Assembly: GCA_935421135.1 (NCBI GenBank)
Contig: OW285189.1
Location: forward strand, 6,531,072 to 6,595,071
Origin: Bugulina stolonifera
Taxonomy: Eukaryota; Bryozoa; Gymnolaemata; Cheilostomatida; Bugulidae
Length of the DNA: 64,000 nucleotides
Direction: 5' to 3'
Under the pieces are notes generated by a model. The model saw only the letters and a program-made list of their open reading frames with translations, was not told the origin of the DNA and ran no database searches. Shown here piece by piece: positions 12,883 through 24,089 of this stretch (positions are counted from its first letter, which is position 1; each line of letters starts with the position of its first letter). A program made the translations under genes and the position numbers.

Positions 12883-15800
12883 CTAGGTATCAACAGCCTG
12901 CTTACTGTAAAACCTGGACAGTACTTTATCTAGTCTGAGACAGAAAGTATCAACGTCAGCCTGCTGCAAGCCTACAGCTGCTGCCACTGTAAAGTATGGC
13001 ACAGGGTAGGAGTTGTAATGAGATCCGAACCCTTGGAATGTGTGACCATTTATTCTTTTCTCTTCCTTCCCAGTAATAACCCTGAAAGCAAATGCAACAA
13101 TTACCCATCAGATCTATTGGAGACAGATATTAGACTTAACCGGCTACCAGCTACTGACTACTAGCTACTGACTACTATCTACTAACTACTAGCTACTGAC
13201 CACTAGCTACTGACTACTAGCTACTGACTACTAGCTACTAGCTACTGACCACTAGCTTCTGACTACTAGTTACTGACTACACTAGCTACTGACTACTCAC
13301 TACTGGCTACTAGCTACTGACTACTATCTACTAACTACTGACTACTAGCTACTGACTACTAACCACTGATTTCAAAAACATATGCTAAGACCCTTCCACC
13401 CTGCCGTTTATTGGGTTAGGTGCCTACTGGACATTTATAGTAGTTATTAAACAGTGAGGATAAAATACTGACCTCAATCCTGACACATTTCTAGTAAACA
13501 ACATGCTGCCAATCTCAGTAAGCTGACTAGATGAAAGAGGATACTGGGACAGAGACACAGCTACAATAAATGTAACATTAGCAAGTAACATGTCTTACGC
13601 CAGTAGAGGGTAGCACCTGTAGTAAGTACATAATAGAGACCTACATTGCAGATACCATGTATGAGCAACTACAGGTAAGTAAACACTAAAAACTAAATAT
13701 TTAGGTGATACAATACTTGGGCTGGAAAGGACAGTGGTATTAGATTTGGAAGATGATGAAGTGTTCAGTGGAAAGGAGAGCAGGGGCTATTGGACATGTT
13801 ATGGTAAAGTTGTCTTCCCATGTTCAATTTTTCCAGTACATGCATATATATATTTAAAACTCGCGCTGCCAATTGTCCCTTTACAAGAAACGTAGTGCAT
13901 TTTTTAGAATAGCTTTTCACTAAATATTGACCCCTGAATCACTCTAATGGTAAAAATATAATCATAAGAAAAGTTGACTGCCTCCATAAAAACGCAGTGG
14001 CTGAACAACACAACTTGGAAAAATGGTGCCATAACCTGGAAGAAAAGAGCTAAGAAATAGAATGAAAGAATCCAAGTTCTATTCTGACTAAACTATGCAT
14101 GCCAAAGTTGAACATGTATAATCTCTCTGCCAACATACAAATTATATGGCATATAAAATTATCTACCTATAGATATCGGGTTGTCAGGAGTGTTTAGCAC
14201 TCTCTCCCCATACTTCTCTGCAACGACCTTCACCTTTCCCACCAAGTACTGAAACATATCCTTTCTGTCTTTCAACACCTGCTTATATCCAGATTGTCCA
14301 AGAGATAATAGAGTTATCATCATATCTATGGAAGGAGTGGCAGACGCCCGACCTGCAAACACAATCATAATGAACTACAGCTTTACAACACACAGTCACA
14401 TGGGTCAGGTACTATGTGTATGTATACAAGTATCACACAGTCATATGGGTCACGTACTGTGTGTATGTATACAAGTATCACACGGTCATATGGGTCACGT
14501 ACTGTGTGTATGTATACAAGTATCACACGGTCATATGGGTCACGTACTGTGTGTATGTATACAAGTATCACACGGTCATATGGGTCACGTACTGTGTGTA
14601 TGTATACAAGTATCACACGGTCATATGGGCCACGTACTGTGTGTATGTATACAAGTATCACACGGTCATATGGGTCACGTACTATGTGTATGTATACAAG
14701 TATCACACAGTCATATGGGTCACGTACTGTGTGTATGTATACAAGTATCACACGGTCATATGGGTCACGTACTGTGTGTATGTATACAAGTATCACACAG
14801 TCATATGGGTCACGTACTGTGTGTATGTATACAACATGCTTCTAGAGCAATAGCTATGACAAGAAAGCACATGATAAATGGAGTAGCTAAGTGACAGTTG
14901 AACCTGACTGGCCATTTGAATCTGATGTGTAGACTTGAGGATGTGTATACTTCGACCTCTCACTTTTCATGACCCTGTCACCTATGTGACCTATTGACTT
15001 TATTATACCCCTATGACTTTATCACACCTTTGTGACCTTTCAACCTTATCACACTTTTTGACCTTAACAGTCTTCTGTGGGCTTATGTCACGTATACATA
15101 TGCATGTATTTATCCCAGAGGGGTTCCTTCACACATGTATATTTTACCTGGATATGTCTGTCCAATGGAGTCAACCAGTGTCTCGTCAAAGCCTGCAATA
15201 ACAGCCCCTCCTACCGGCACCATATAATTCTTATCTGTACTCTGTACGAATGCATCTAGCCGGCCCACCCTGCTTGCTTGTTGTATGACGTGCATACACT
15301 TTGTAGACTGTACACCATATGCATTGTTTACCAGGTGAGCCAGGTGATATCTATCACATAGTTTAGAGATTCCTTCTAAACTAACAAACCAATAATAGCA
15401 TAGTGTAAGATTATGCTAACAATATACATGTACATGTACATTCACAACTAATTTAATACACACATACTGGTCAATGTCTACATGCCCACATCAGTATTTA
15501 ATAGGTTATACCAATTTGAAGTTGACCTCTCCCAATTATGTTTACCGGTTAACCAAATATTTAGAGGAGACAACTTCAAATTACAACAAACAGTTTATGA
15601 ATGCCCATGCTACATACTTGTCTATAGCCCGAGGAGCGAAGCAGCTAGTTGTGGACATAACACAGAGGATGGTATTGGCACCCAGCCTGTTTATGGTCTC
15701 TTCAATGGCTAATAGATCTGTGCTAAGCTGATCCCCATCAAGTGTGCTCTCTATTACTACTGCTTCGAACCCTATATATACCAGAGACCATATTATATTA

Positions 15801-17614
15801 TGACCTCACCATCCTGTAGTGAATGGTGCGTATTATACACATGTGCCTCACTGTCCATATCACGTCATCAGTTAGCCAATCTATCCATACACAAATAATC
15901 AGAGCTTTCAAAACATAAAAATACCAACATAAAAATGAATAGTATGGCCAACTTTGGATTGAATGCTCTAACAAGGCAGCACAGAAGCAATCAATGCAGC
16001 CAAGCACTAGATAATGCTATAAGATTTCTAACCATCTCCATATAAGTATACTGACCTGCGGTAGCTATTGACTTGAAGCAAGATTTTTGGTCAATACGAG
16101 GCCATATGACATACTTGGCAGAAGGTTTCTGCGACCGGAACGTCTGCATGCATAGGGTCAAGGCCATACCAGTTGCCATGGGAACAACAAAACAAGCCTT
16201 ACAACTTGTTACACCTAAAGTTTGAGAGCAAACAGTATTATGATAATCTTGCTGACATCTATCTTGACACATTCACAAAGATTTAACAGTAAAAGCGCAT
16301 ATACAAAAATGTTCAAGTGTATGTACTACCATAAGTCTACAACCTGCAGGTATTTTGCACATTGTTCGAAAAGCATTTCTTTTATGGCTTTACACAAAGC
16401 TTCTGTCAAAAACTACATGTAGTTCATATAATGACGTTATGCAGTATTAAAATCAAATTATTCTTAGTCGTATTTTAATAATAATATATTTGCCATTTAA
16501 CTTGAGGCTGTACAATGTATGTCATGGCGGGCTCTCGCTCTCTGCATATCGCAAGGAATGTACCATTAACAGAAGGTTGAAATATACAGGCACATGATTG
16601 TAGTATTTGCTTGCGTGCCTAAATCAATGGTGATCAACAATTAAATTTTTTACTACTAATAAAACAATGGTTTCACATAGCTGATGAAGTAAAGCCAATT
16701 TTCATTGGTTGGAACTTTCTTTGTTAGGTTTATGGCTATTGGTAGTAACTTGTTGTGAAGCCCTTCTAAAGATACAAACATTCAACAATCCAGCAGAGGA
16801 TGGAATGGCTGAGTGGTAGCGTGCTTGCACTTTGGTAAGTGGTGCAATGGGTGCCGGGTTCGAGCCCCTTCCACGCCCACTCAGCCTGGACATTCTTTTT
16901 TTCTTGCTAGGTTGTTACTAAACAGTATTTTGTTGAGAACACACATTATTTATAATTGCATAAACTGGCTGTATTACAAAATATCTGACCAGAGATTTTA
17001 AGAGAGTCCAGCACTAGCCGATTGGTGAGGTGATTTAGCAGACTAGAGCCAGCTGCCTTAGGCTGTATGGCAGTGATGTCCCCTGATCTACCTATCCCAT
17101 GAGCCATTCTGGAATGACAAAACAGCATAAAGAAGTAATCAGACGGACAAAATGAGTGACATAATATGACGCTACGCAACATAATATAATATACATGTAC
17201 AAGGATATACAGGTACTACATGTAGAAAAGGCCAAAATATAAATCACCTGAAATGCCGTCTGCGAACAAGAGAGCTGTATATCCGTCCCTCTCTCTCACC
17301 AACTCCTACGTTACCATTAAAGTTATTTGAGTCCATGTTGGAGAGCTCGAGCAGCACCATCTCAATAAGATCGTCTGACCAGCCATCCTCTGGAAGTTTC
17401 CGCTAAAATGCAACAACAAAATACAGAATTTGCTACCTTTTAAAGATACAATTGGAGTTGGAATACATTCACACACATATGTATCCTCAAAACAGTTTAC
17501 CTTGGTGATCAGCTCCTCTATACTGTTTGACATAGAGTTTCTAGCCCCTTGGCACTGAGAGATGTATCCTTTAGGTATTATCTTAGTGCATGCCTCCAAT
17601 ACCTTGTCATTCAT
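12883..17614 (-). CDS. SEPSECS: O-phosphoseryl-tRNA(Sec) selenium transferase (selenocysteine synthase)
   Basis: Nine minus-strand exons: 17614-17501, 17402-17248, 17108-16990, 16214-16056, 15771-15618, 15380-15148, 14352-14167, 13560-13473 and 13081-12883 (stop TAG). All phases agree, giving 468 aa against about 500 in vertebrates. The enzyme converts phosphoseryl-tRNA(Sec) to selenocysteinyl-tRNA(Sec) using selenophosphate and PLP. Diagnostic blocks are MDSNNF and [10 protein letters not shown] near the N-terminus, [50 protein letters not shown], the PLP-lysine block [17 protein letters not shown], and [11 protein letters not shown]. The lysine falls at residue 284, the position known for the human enzyme. 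The C-terminus is shorter than in vertebrates. Introns hold a 45-bp minisatellite, a 14-bp repeat, a tRNA-like SINE and a hairpin. The start is the first ATG in frame, giving [11 protein letters not shown]. The gene implies that this organism makes selenoproteins. Confidence 0.97.
13144..13366. repeat. About 14-bp tandem repeat in SEPSECS intron
   Basis: Irregular repeats of CTAGCTACTGACTA and variants fill much of the last SEPSECS intron (between exons 8 and 9). Units vary in length through loss of CTA or GACTA blocks. Confidence 0.85.
14391..14834. repeat. 45-bp minisatellite in SEPSECS intron
   Basis: Ten head-to-tail copies of a 45-base unit containing CATATGGGTCACGTACTGTG and TATGTATACAAGTATCACAC, differing at a few positions (CACAC-A versus CACAC-G; GGGTCAC versus GGGCCAC). 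It lies in the intron between SEPSECS exons 6 and 7. The unit is 15 codons long and lacks stops in several frames, so long overlapping open frames appear on both strands; none is considered a gene. Confidence 0.95.
15513..15582. repeat. GTTGTC/GACAAC hairpin in SEPSECS intron
   Basis: AATTTGAAGTTGACCTCTC (left) faces GAGGAGACAACTTCAAATT (right) across a loop of about 30 bases that itself contains TTACCGGTTAACC. The arms match at nearly every position. It sits between exons 5 and 6. Confidence 0.7.
16796..16896 (+). mobile_element. tRNA-derived SINE or tRNA-like pseudogene
   Basis: A-box-like TGGCTGAGTGGTAGCG and B-box-like GGGTTCGAGCCCC occur at tRNA-like spacing. The ends GGAATGG and CCCTTCC can pair as an acceptor stem with one mismatch. 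An inverted TTGCAC/GTGCAA pair stands where the anticodon stem should be, but its loop is too long for a normal tRNA. A run of seven T at 16889-16895 could terminate RNA polymerase III. It lies in the SEPSECS intron between exons 3 and 4, opposite to the gene. A functional tRNA is less likely because of the loop. Confidence 0.55.
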
Positions 17615-18028
17615 CTTCACTCAACAAATGAGGATGAGATGTGTGTTCTGGCAATAACGATCAAAATATCACTGCAATGAATCCACAATGCAAATGAGTC
17701 ACCGATTACCGGTAGTCACATTTTGCTGATCAACTACAATGGGTCAAGACAGTCCACAAGTGTTAAACCTCTTTCTCTAAAAAGGTCTAACGTGCCAAAA
17801 GGCAGATAAATGTCTGAAATATTGAAGTCCACTACTACCATAATATTGGAATATTTAAAGGAAATTTTTAACCAGCTTGGCATTTGCCATAATACTGTAG
17901 TACACAAATAGCCTATACTATATTGCACAATATTAGCAGTTCCAGTAATAATCAACTATCGGTCATTCTAGACGTAGAATTCTGGCTTATGAAGAAGCTC
18001 AACTGTTGTACTCACACACACGCAAGTA

Positions 18029-18740
18029 TAGAGGTGGAACAAGACTCGGGGGAAATCTCGACTCTCGTCTTGAATTGTCTCGAAAGTCGTCTCGAGATTG
18101 CAATTAGTGTTCGAGACTGGAAAACGAATAGCACATAATAATTTTTATTCATAATTAATTAATAATTATAATATAGTTCATTGCTAATCACCAATAAATC
18201 TATAAAATAGCAAATTATTATTTAAATTACTTTGTCATACTACCTACATGTATATTCCCATCCCTGATTTCCTAGCATTAGCGGTGCAGCTAACATTGAC
18301 CTACTAGTCTTTCAGTACATACAGAGCAGAACTACTAAAGCAATTCAGTCAACTGTCAACTCTCCCATAATGCAATGTAATTTCACAATGATCCATACTA
18401 AAACTTGTCTACTCATGGGATTATTTCAGTACCGTAGTAGTTGTCAATTACACTTGAACACATGCACGTACATGTGGAATGCATTTCATATTAATACTAA
18501 ATGCCACTAGTCTTCTGCTCATTCTTTATTGAAATGCATAATGGTACAAAGCATAATATTATGAACTATAAATAACTTTCAGAGTAGTGATTGAAACCAT
18601 TAGAATTCTAAAATGCAAATAGAGATATAAAAATTGGCAAAATGTGTAGGAAAATCACTCGGATCCTAAAACCCAGTTTCATCTCGAATTTTTTGAAGTA
18701 GTGTATCAAATTCAAAAAATGTTGTCTTGTTCCACCTCTA
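18029..18740. mobile_element. Non-autonomous hAT-type transposon
   Basis: Perfect 17-bp terminal inverted repeats, TAGAGGTGGAACAAGAC and GTCTTGTTCCACCTCTA, are flanked by a perfect 8-bp direct repeat CGCAAGTA (18021-18028 and 18741-18748). The terminus type and 8-bp target duplication are typical of hAT elements. The 712-bp interior is AT-rich and has no transposase-like frame. The left interior is rich in CTCGA-containing motifs. Confidence 0.88.
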
Positions 18741-19358
18741 CGCAAGTATACTAAATACTTACAAGTACTTGGTATTATTAATACTTTTTAAAAAATATAC
18801 TTGCACTTATTATTAGCCTATGATACCAAAAAAGATTCAAAGCAAGTTAAAAAGGACAAGTGGAGAAATTTGAGGTAGCCTTTCTTCTTTGCTAAGACTC
18901 AACTGGAGCAGGAGAAGTTGTATGCTCTTTATATGTTATGTTTGTTTGACCACCCGAAACTCAACAACAAACAATGAACTAAGACTATCCAAAATGCTCC
19001 ACTACTCTATAGCACCCAACAGGACAGGAAACATGAGGAAAGGTGTGTTAGCGTAAGTGTAACCAAGGAGTACTCCTTGGTGTAACAGAACAGTTTGAAG
19101 TCGTCAGGAGTATATTGATATTGGTTAAACAGGTCTAGTCATCAAGACTCATATGGCAATCTCAGACTCATATTGTTAATTTATCGTTGGTAAATAAAAT
19201 TATTTTTTATGCAAAAAGAACATAAGCCTAAGGCACATACACAGTCATGTTCATGTACAGCCATAGAATTCTATGTGTACATCATTTGATTTTTTTATCC
19301 GGAAACTGTAATTAAATTAATTAATATTCGTTGCCATAAATAGGCTATATCAAGGCCG

Positions 19359-19395
19359 CCTAGGTCAAAGATAGTGGCGTATCTTTGGCCTAGGT
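19359..19395. repeat. Compact hairpin
   Basis: CCTAGGTCAAAGATA and TATCTTTGGCCTAGG are inverted around a six-base loop, pairing with one bulge on each arm. No neighbouring gene; function unknown. Confidence 0.6.
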
Positions 19396-19734
19396 AAACG
19401 TTTTATTACAAAAGATGTGTGTTTTAGGAAAGGCCTACATTTTATTTTTCGGCTTTTAGCGGTGGTCGGTTCCACCTAATCTCTAATTCACGCGTTTCCT
19501 GTACAATTTTTTGTCGATTTCTTTCCAACTTATTGCAGTTAATATTTTGAATTAAAAGAATAACACGGAAATGAAGTACTAGTCTGTTTTTAAATTTACT
19601 ATTTCATTGAAAAATTGTACAAAGTTTTTTTTAGAAAGCTAAAGTTACTTTCTTATGGCTTATGATAATTATTAATTGCTATGAATACTAATACTTACTT
19701 ACTATTCTATAACTATAACTATAATTTATTTAAT

Positions 19735-19735
<1 letters not shown>

Positions 19736-19792
<57 letters not shown>
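19736..19792. repeat. (AAT)n microsatellite
   Basis: About 18 uninterrupted AAT units immediately upstream of the non-LTR retroelement. A reading frame through it is poly-Asn and is not a gene. Confidence 0.95.
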
Positions 19793-19794
<2 letters not shown>

Positions 19795-19808
19795 TACTTT
19801 ACTACCAT

Positions 19809-22800
19809 GTGGTTAAGTACTTTACTTACCATGTTTTACTACCATGTGGATGTGGTTAACAGCAGAGGAGCTTGATGACATCAAGAAGAGAGCTCTATCA
19901 AATGGAGAGAGTGAGCAAGAGGATACGAGAAGAGTTGCTGTTGAAGCGATTGAGGCAGCTGAGTTGTCAAGAATCTACCATGGTCAGAGAAACGAACAAC
20001 TAAGAGAATTAATAACATCCGAGATATCGAGAATCTACCAAAGGAGAAACAGGATCTAGTTAAGGTAATTATAAGCCGTAGAGAGGAGTTGCAGACGACC
20101 AGACAAAAGTTGCCAAACATCAGACACATTGACAAAAGGGAAATATTAGAGGAAATGAAGAAGATCAATGAGGTGATTGATTATGTGCCAGTGAATAATA
20201 TCACAGAACTCAATGATACATTCTTAGTGAGTGCAGAAATAGTCACACAGAGAATGGTGAAGAACCGGAGAGAATACAGAGAACAACCATGGAAGAGAAG
20301 GCTGAAGGAAAAGGTGCTAGAGTTGAGAAAGGATATCAGTAGAGTAAAAGAGGCAATGAACAGGAGATACAATGACAGAATGAGACGGAAAATGGAGAGG
20401 AGATACAACATCAAAAGGAAAGGATTTCAACTAGTGTTAGAAGAACTGAAGCAGAGACTAACAGCAACATCAGCTAAAATCAAAAGATATGAGGATAGAG
20501 TGAAGCAGTACCAATAAAACAGGTTGTTTGATAATAATCAGAAGAGGTTTTATGAGGAGATACAGTGTAAAACACGCACAGAGGAGGAAATACCAGACAG
20601 AGAGGAAACCAAAGCATTCTGGAAAGACATCTGGGGACAAGCTGCTGAACATGATGAGGATGCGCCATGGATAACCAGAGTGAGGGAGAAACTACAAAGA
20701 CCCGATAAACAGCAGGATGTGGAGATTAGCGCAGACATGTTGAAAAAGGCACTTGTGAAACTACCAAACTGGAAAGCTCCGGGACCAGATGCTGTGCAAG
20801 GATTTTGGATCAAAAACCTGACCAACCTTCACAGCAAACTTGTAGAACACCTGAGTGAGTGCCTGGAGAATGCACACATTCCTGTATGGATGACAACTGG
20901 AAAAACTGTATTGATACAAAAGGATGTGAACAAAGGGCGAGCACCAGGAAACTATAGACCTATAACCTGCCTACCGATTCTTTAGAAGATCCTCACCTCA
21001 GTGCTATCCGAAGAAATCTACAGATATCTTGAGGAGAAAGATCTTCTGGGAGAAGAACAAAAGGGATGCAGAAAAGGATACCGTGGAACAAAAGATCATC
21101 TGATGCTTGATAAAGTGATTATGAGGAATTGTAAACAGCGGAAAACAGGACTTGCAATGGGGTGGATAGACTACCAAAAAGCGTACGATTTAGTACCACA
21201 TTCATGGATATCTGAGACACTTGAGATGGTAGGAGTGGCAGAGGAAGTCAGAAAATTTCTTTGTAGAAGTATGAAGGAGTGGACCACGAATTTAGAATGT
21301 GGCGGGCAACAGCTGGCTAAGGTGGATATCAAAAGAGGAATATTTCAAGGAGACTCATTGTCACCCTTGCTGTTTATCATTTGTCTGATTCCATTGAGTG
21401 TGATGCTACGGGAGGTAAAGCAGGGTTATTGCCTAAACAGATCAGTATCTGGGAAGGTGAACCATCTGCTTTACATGGACGATCTGAAGTTATATGGGGG
21501 TAACAAAAGCCAATTGGAGTCTTTGGTTCAGACAGTGAGAATATTCACACAAGATGTAAGGATGCGGTTTGGAATTCAGAAGTGTGCCAGCATAGTTTTG
21601 AAGAGAGGAAAGAGAGAGGTGGATGAGGGTATACTGTTACCTGATGGAGAAATGATGAAAGACCTAGGAGGTGAAGGCTACAAATACCTAGGAGTACTAG
21701 AGGCTAGTGAAATAAAGACCAAGGAAATGAAAGACAAAATGAGAAGTGAGTACATAAGAAGAGTAAAACTGCTATTGGAATCTAAATTGAATGGAGGAAA
21801 TGTTATCAGGGCAATCAACACATGGGCAGTTGCTGTGCTCAGATACTCTGGGGGGATACTAGATTGGACGCAGGATGACTTAAAAGGCATAGACAGGAAG
21901 ACACGGAAACTTATGACTATCAATAGAGCGTTGCATCCAAGAGCTAATGTGGCTAGACTGTACCTACCGAGGAATGAGGGTGGAAGAGGACTAAGATCAG
22001 CAGAAGAAACAGTGAGGACAGAGGAACATGGACTGTCAGATTACATCAGGTGTGAAGAGAAAGGATATAATAGATTCTTGAAGAAATTGATGAAGGAGAA
22101 AACGAAGAGAGAATACCAGGACAGTCAAAGAGAAACCAGCGAGAAGGAATGGAAAGAGAAGGCACTACACGGACAGTATACAAAAATAGCAGACAAGACA
22201 GACAGAAAGAAGACATATAAGTGGATGAAAAATGGATATATGAAAAAAGAGACCGAAGGACTGATCACAGCAGCACAAGACCAGGCATTACCAACACGGT
22301 GGAGAAAAGTGAATATAGAAAAGCAATCTGGAACACCTCTATGCAGAATGTGTAATGAAAGAAATGAAACAGTTTTTCACATTCTAAGTGAGTGTTCTAA
22401 GATGGCTCAAACAGATTATAAAAAGAGACATGACAAGGTCGCACAATTAGTGCATTGGAATCTGTGCAGGAGATATGAACTTCCGCATGCTAAGAACTGG
22501 TATGAACATAATACAGAAAAAGTGACAGAGAATGACAAAGCAAAGATTTTGTGGGACTTCAACATTCAGACTGATCATGTGATACAAGCCCGCAGACCAG
22601 ACATCGTCGTGAAAGACAAGGATATGGACCACACGTAGATTATTGACATCGCAGTGCCTGGGGATGCTAGAGTAGAAGAGAAGGAAAGAGAAAAAGTTGA
22701 GAAATATCAAGATTTGGCGAGAGAGTTACAGAGACTTTGGGAAACATCTGTAAATGTGATCCTTGTTGTCGTAGGAGCACTTGGAGCAGTGGTGAAGTTA

Positions 22801-22973
22801 GAAGAATATCTGGGGATGATTGATATACAGCGGAAGGAAGTAGACAGGATTCAATTTTCTGCTCTACTAGGAACGGCAACTATACTGAGGAAAGTGTTGG
22901 ATGTCTCAGGTTAGGGGTTCTAACCAGACACCAATTCACACCAGCTGCAGAGCTGAGGAAATCAACATGAATG
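19809..22973 (+). mobile_element. Decayed non-LTR retrotransposon with RT and restriction-like endonuclease regions
   Basis: One reading frame (from about 20011, ending in a stop at 22912-22914) encodes a lysine/glutamate-rich coiled N-terminal part, then a reverse transcriptase: NWKAPGPDAVQGFW, NYRPITCLPIL, WIDYQKAYDLVPHSWI, FQGDSLSPLLFIICL and the catalytic LLYMDDLKLYG. A CCHC-type knuckle follows (CRMCNERNETVFHILSEC). The end resembles the PD-(D/E)xK-type endonuclease of R2-like elements (RRPDIVVKDK, IIDIAVPGD, KVEKYQ). The domain order RT-CCHC-nuclease fits the R2/RLE superclade. The copy is dead: in-frame stops at 20515 (TAA), 20983 (TAG) and 22636 (TAG), and a frameshift around 19950-20020 that puts the first N-terminal segment (from about 19844) in another frame. 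A 16-bp direct repeat, ATTACTTTACTACCAT, at 19793-19808 and 22974-22989 is a candidate target duplication and sets the boundaries used here. Clade within RLE elements is uncertain. Confidence 0.9.
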
Positions 22974-22989
22974 ATTACTTTACTACCAT

Positions 22990-24089
22990 AATTATTTTTA
23001 ATTTTAATCTTAGTATGAAGAAGTGCATTTCAATAGATTAGTTAGTTATAGATAAAGCTTTGATTGAATAGCAGTACTGCCTATCTCTTACCTATAACGA
23101 AAAACTAGGAACTAGATTTTTATATCTCACATCGATCTATCTAGATGTAAGATCTAAAGATGTGTCTTATTTTATAGTGGCATGTGAGCTTACCAAGTTC
23201 TCACCACCACTCTTTAGTTACTGCCTGCTATCAACCCTGCATGAAGCACTGCTACAAGGCAGGAACAGACAGTGCTCGTGCTGCCATTTTTCACCTACCC
23301 CGCCGTGATGTGGCTGCTCTTGTATCGAAGAGGGCAGGGTGGATCTTTGTCCTGCATGCAGATGAAATACACAGGGGACCTCCATCATTTGAACATATGT
23401 GGTGTGGGAGTGGGCAGCCTCTTTCCAACAGAAATAGTTGACCTGAATGACTATCCTTCATGTTGAATGGTAAGAGGAGGATATATGGAGGGGCCTAGGT
23501 GGTAAGGTTAGCATCCACTGGTGTCATCTTCTAGGTGATGGGAATAGCTGGGCCTCTTCTGGTCAGCCATTACACAACTTATCACCAGAGAGCAAAACCA
23601 AAACACTAGCTACTTGTCCTTATAGCCCAACCTGTGACTTTGTTGGAAAGGTATCTGAAATACTGTGGACTGTTTTCACAAATCCATCTACAAGTGTGCA
23701 TATTCTAAATTACAGCGTAGCAGAGGACGAGTGCTAAGGAAGTTATATAACAGTAATAGAATAAAACAAAGTATAGTTCTTTATAAAATATAAATTGTAA
23801 GTATAACATTAGATTAAGGTAGATGGTAGGGTTGTAGATAAAAAGGTGTTTTTAGTGAGCATGATTGAATTCAGATAATAGTACTCATTACCACTACACC
23901 GAGGTTGACCACAATACATAATGTGGTATATCATATATTCTATATATCATATATATTATGTTATGCTTGCATGTTGTATGGTATACACTTTATGCTTGGA
24001 ATACACTATTGTTAATCATGTATTACATTTTATTGTATATGTAATAATGTTCGTGCTTGATAGGTGATACATAGGTTTCAGGATCCTTC
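22990..24089. other. Intergenic region upstream of TTC1
   Basis: A GC-richer patch at about 23170-23470 contains an 85-codon frame (23184-23441) resembling no family I know; it may be transposon debris. An imperfect A-box-like GGCCTAGGTGGTAAGG near 23495 could be a degenerate SINE. The right part should hold the TTC1 promoter; no element is recognisable. Confidence 0.4.

Larger units (their letters stand above)
17615..19735. other. Intergenic region upstream of SEPSECS
   Basis: The SEPSECS promoter should lie at the left edge. Most of the middle is the hAT-type element at 18029-18740. A compact hairpin lies at 19359-19395. A weak minus-strand frame at 17734-17955 contains VVVDFN, slightly reminiscent of LINE endonucleases, but this is too little to call. 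Confidence 0.5.

Noticed and set aside
14328..14894. Long overlapping frames of 137-188 codons on both strands
   Set aside because: They are the 45-bp minisatellite read in frames without stops, inside a SEPSECS intron.
17734..17955. Minus-strand frame with VVVDFN, resembling a LINE endonuclease motif
   Set aside because: Only one short motif; the surrounding residues do not continue the family pattern.
19681..19875. 64-codon Asn-rich frame
   Set aside because: Translation of the (AAT)n microsatellite.
23184..23441. 85-codon frame in a GC-richer patch
   Set aside because: No recognisable domain, no exon structure or conserved partner; mentioned only as unexplained sequence.
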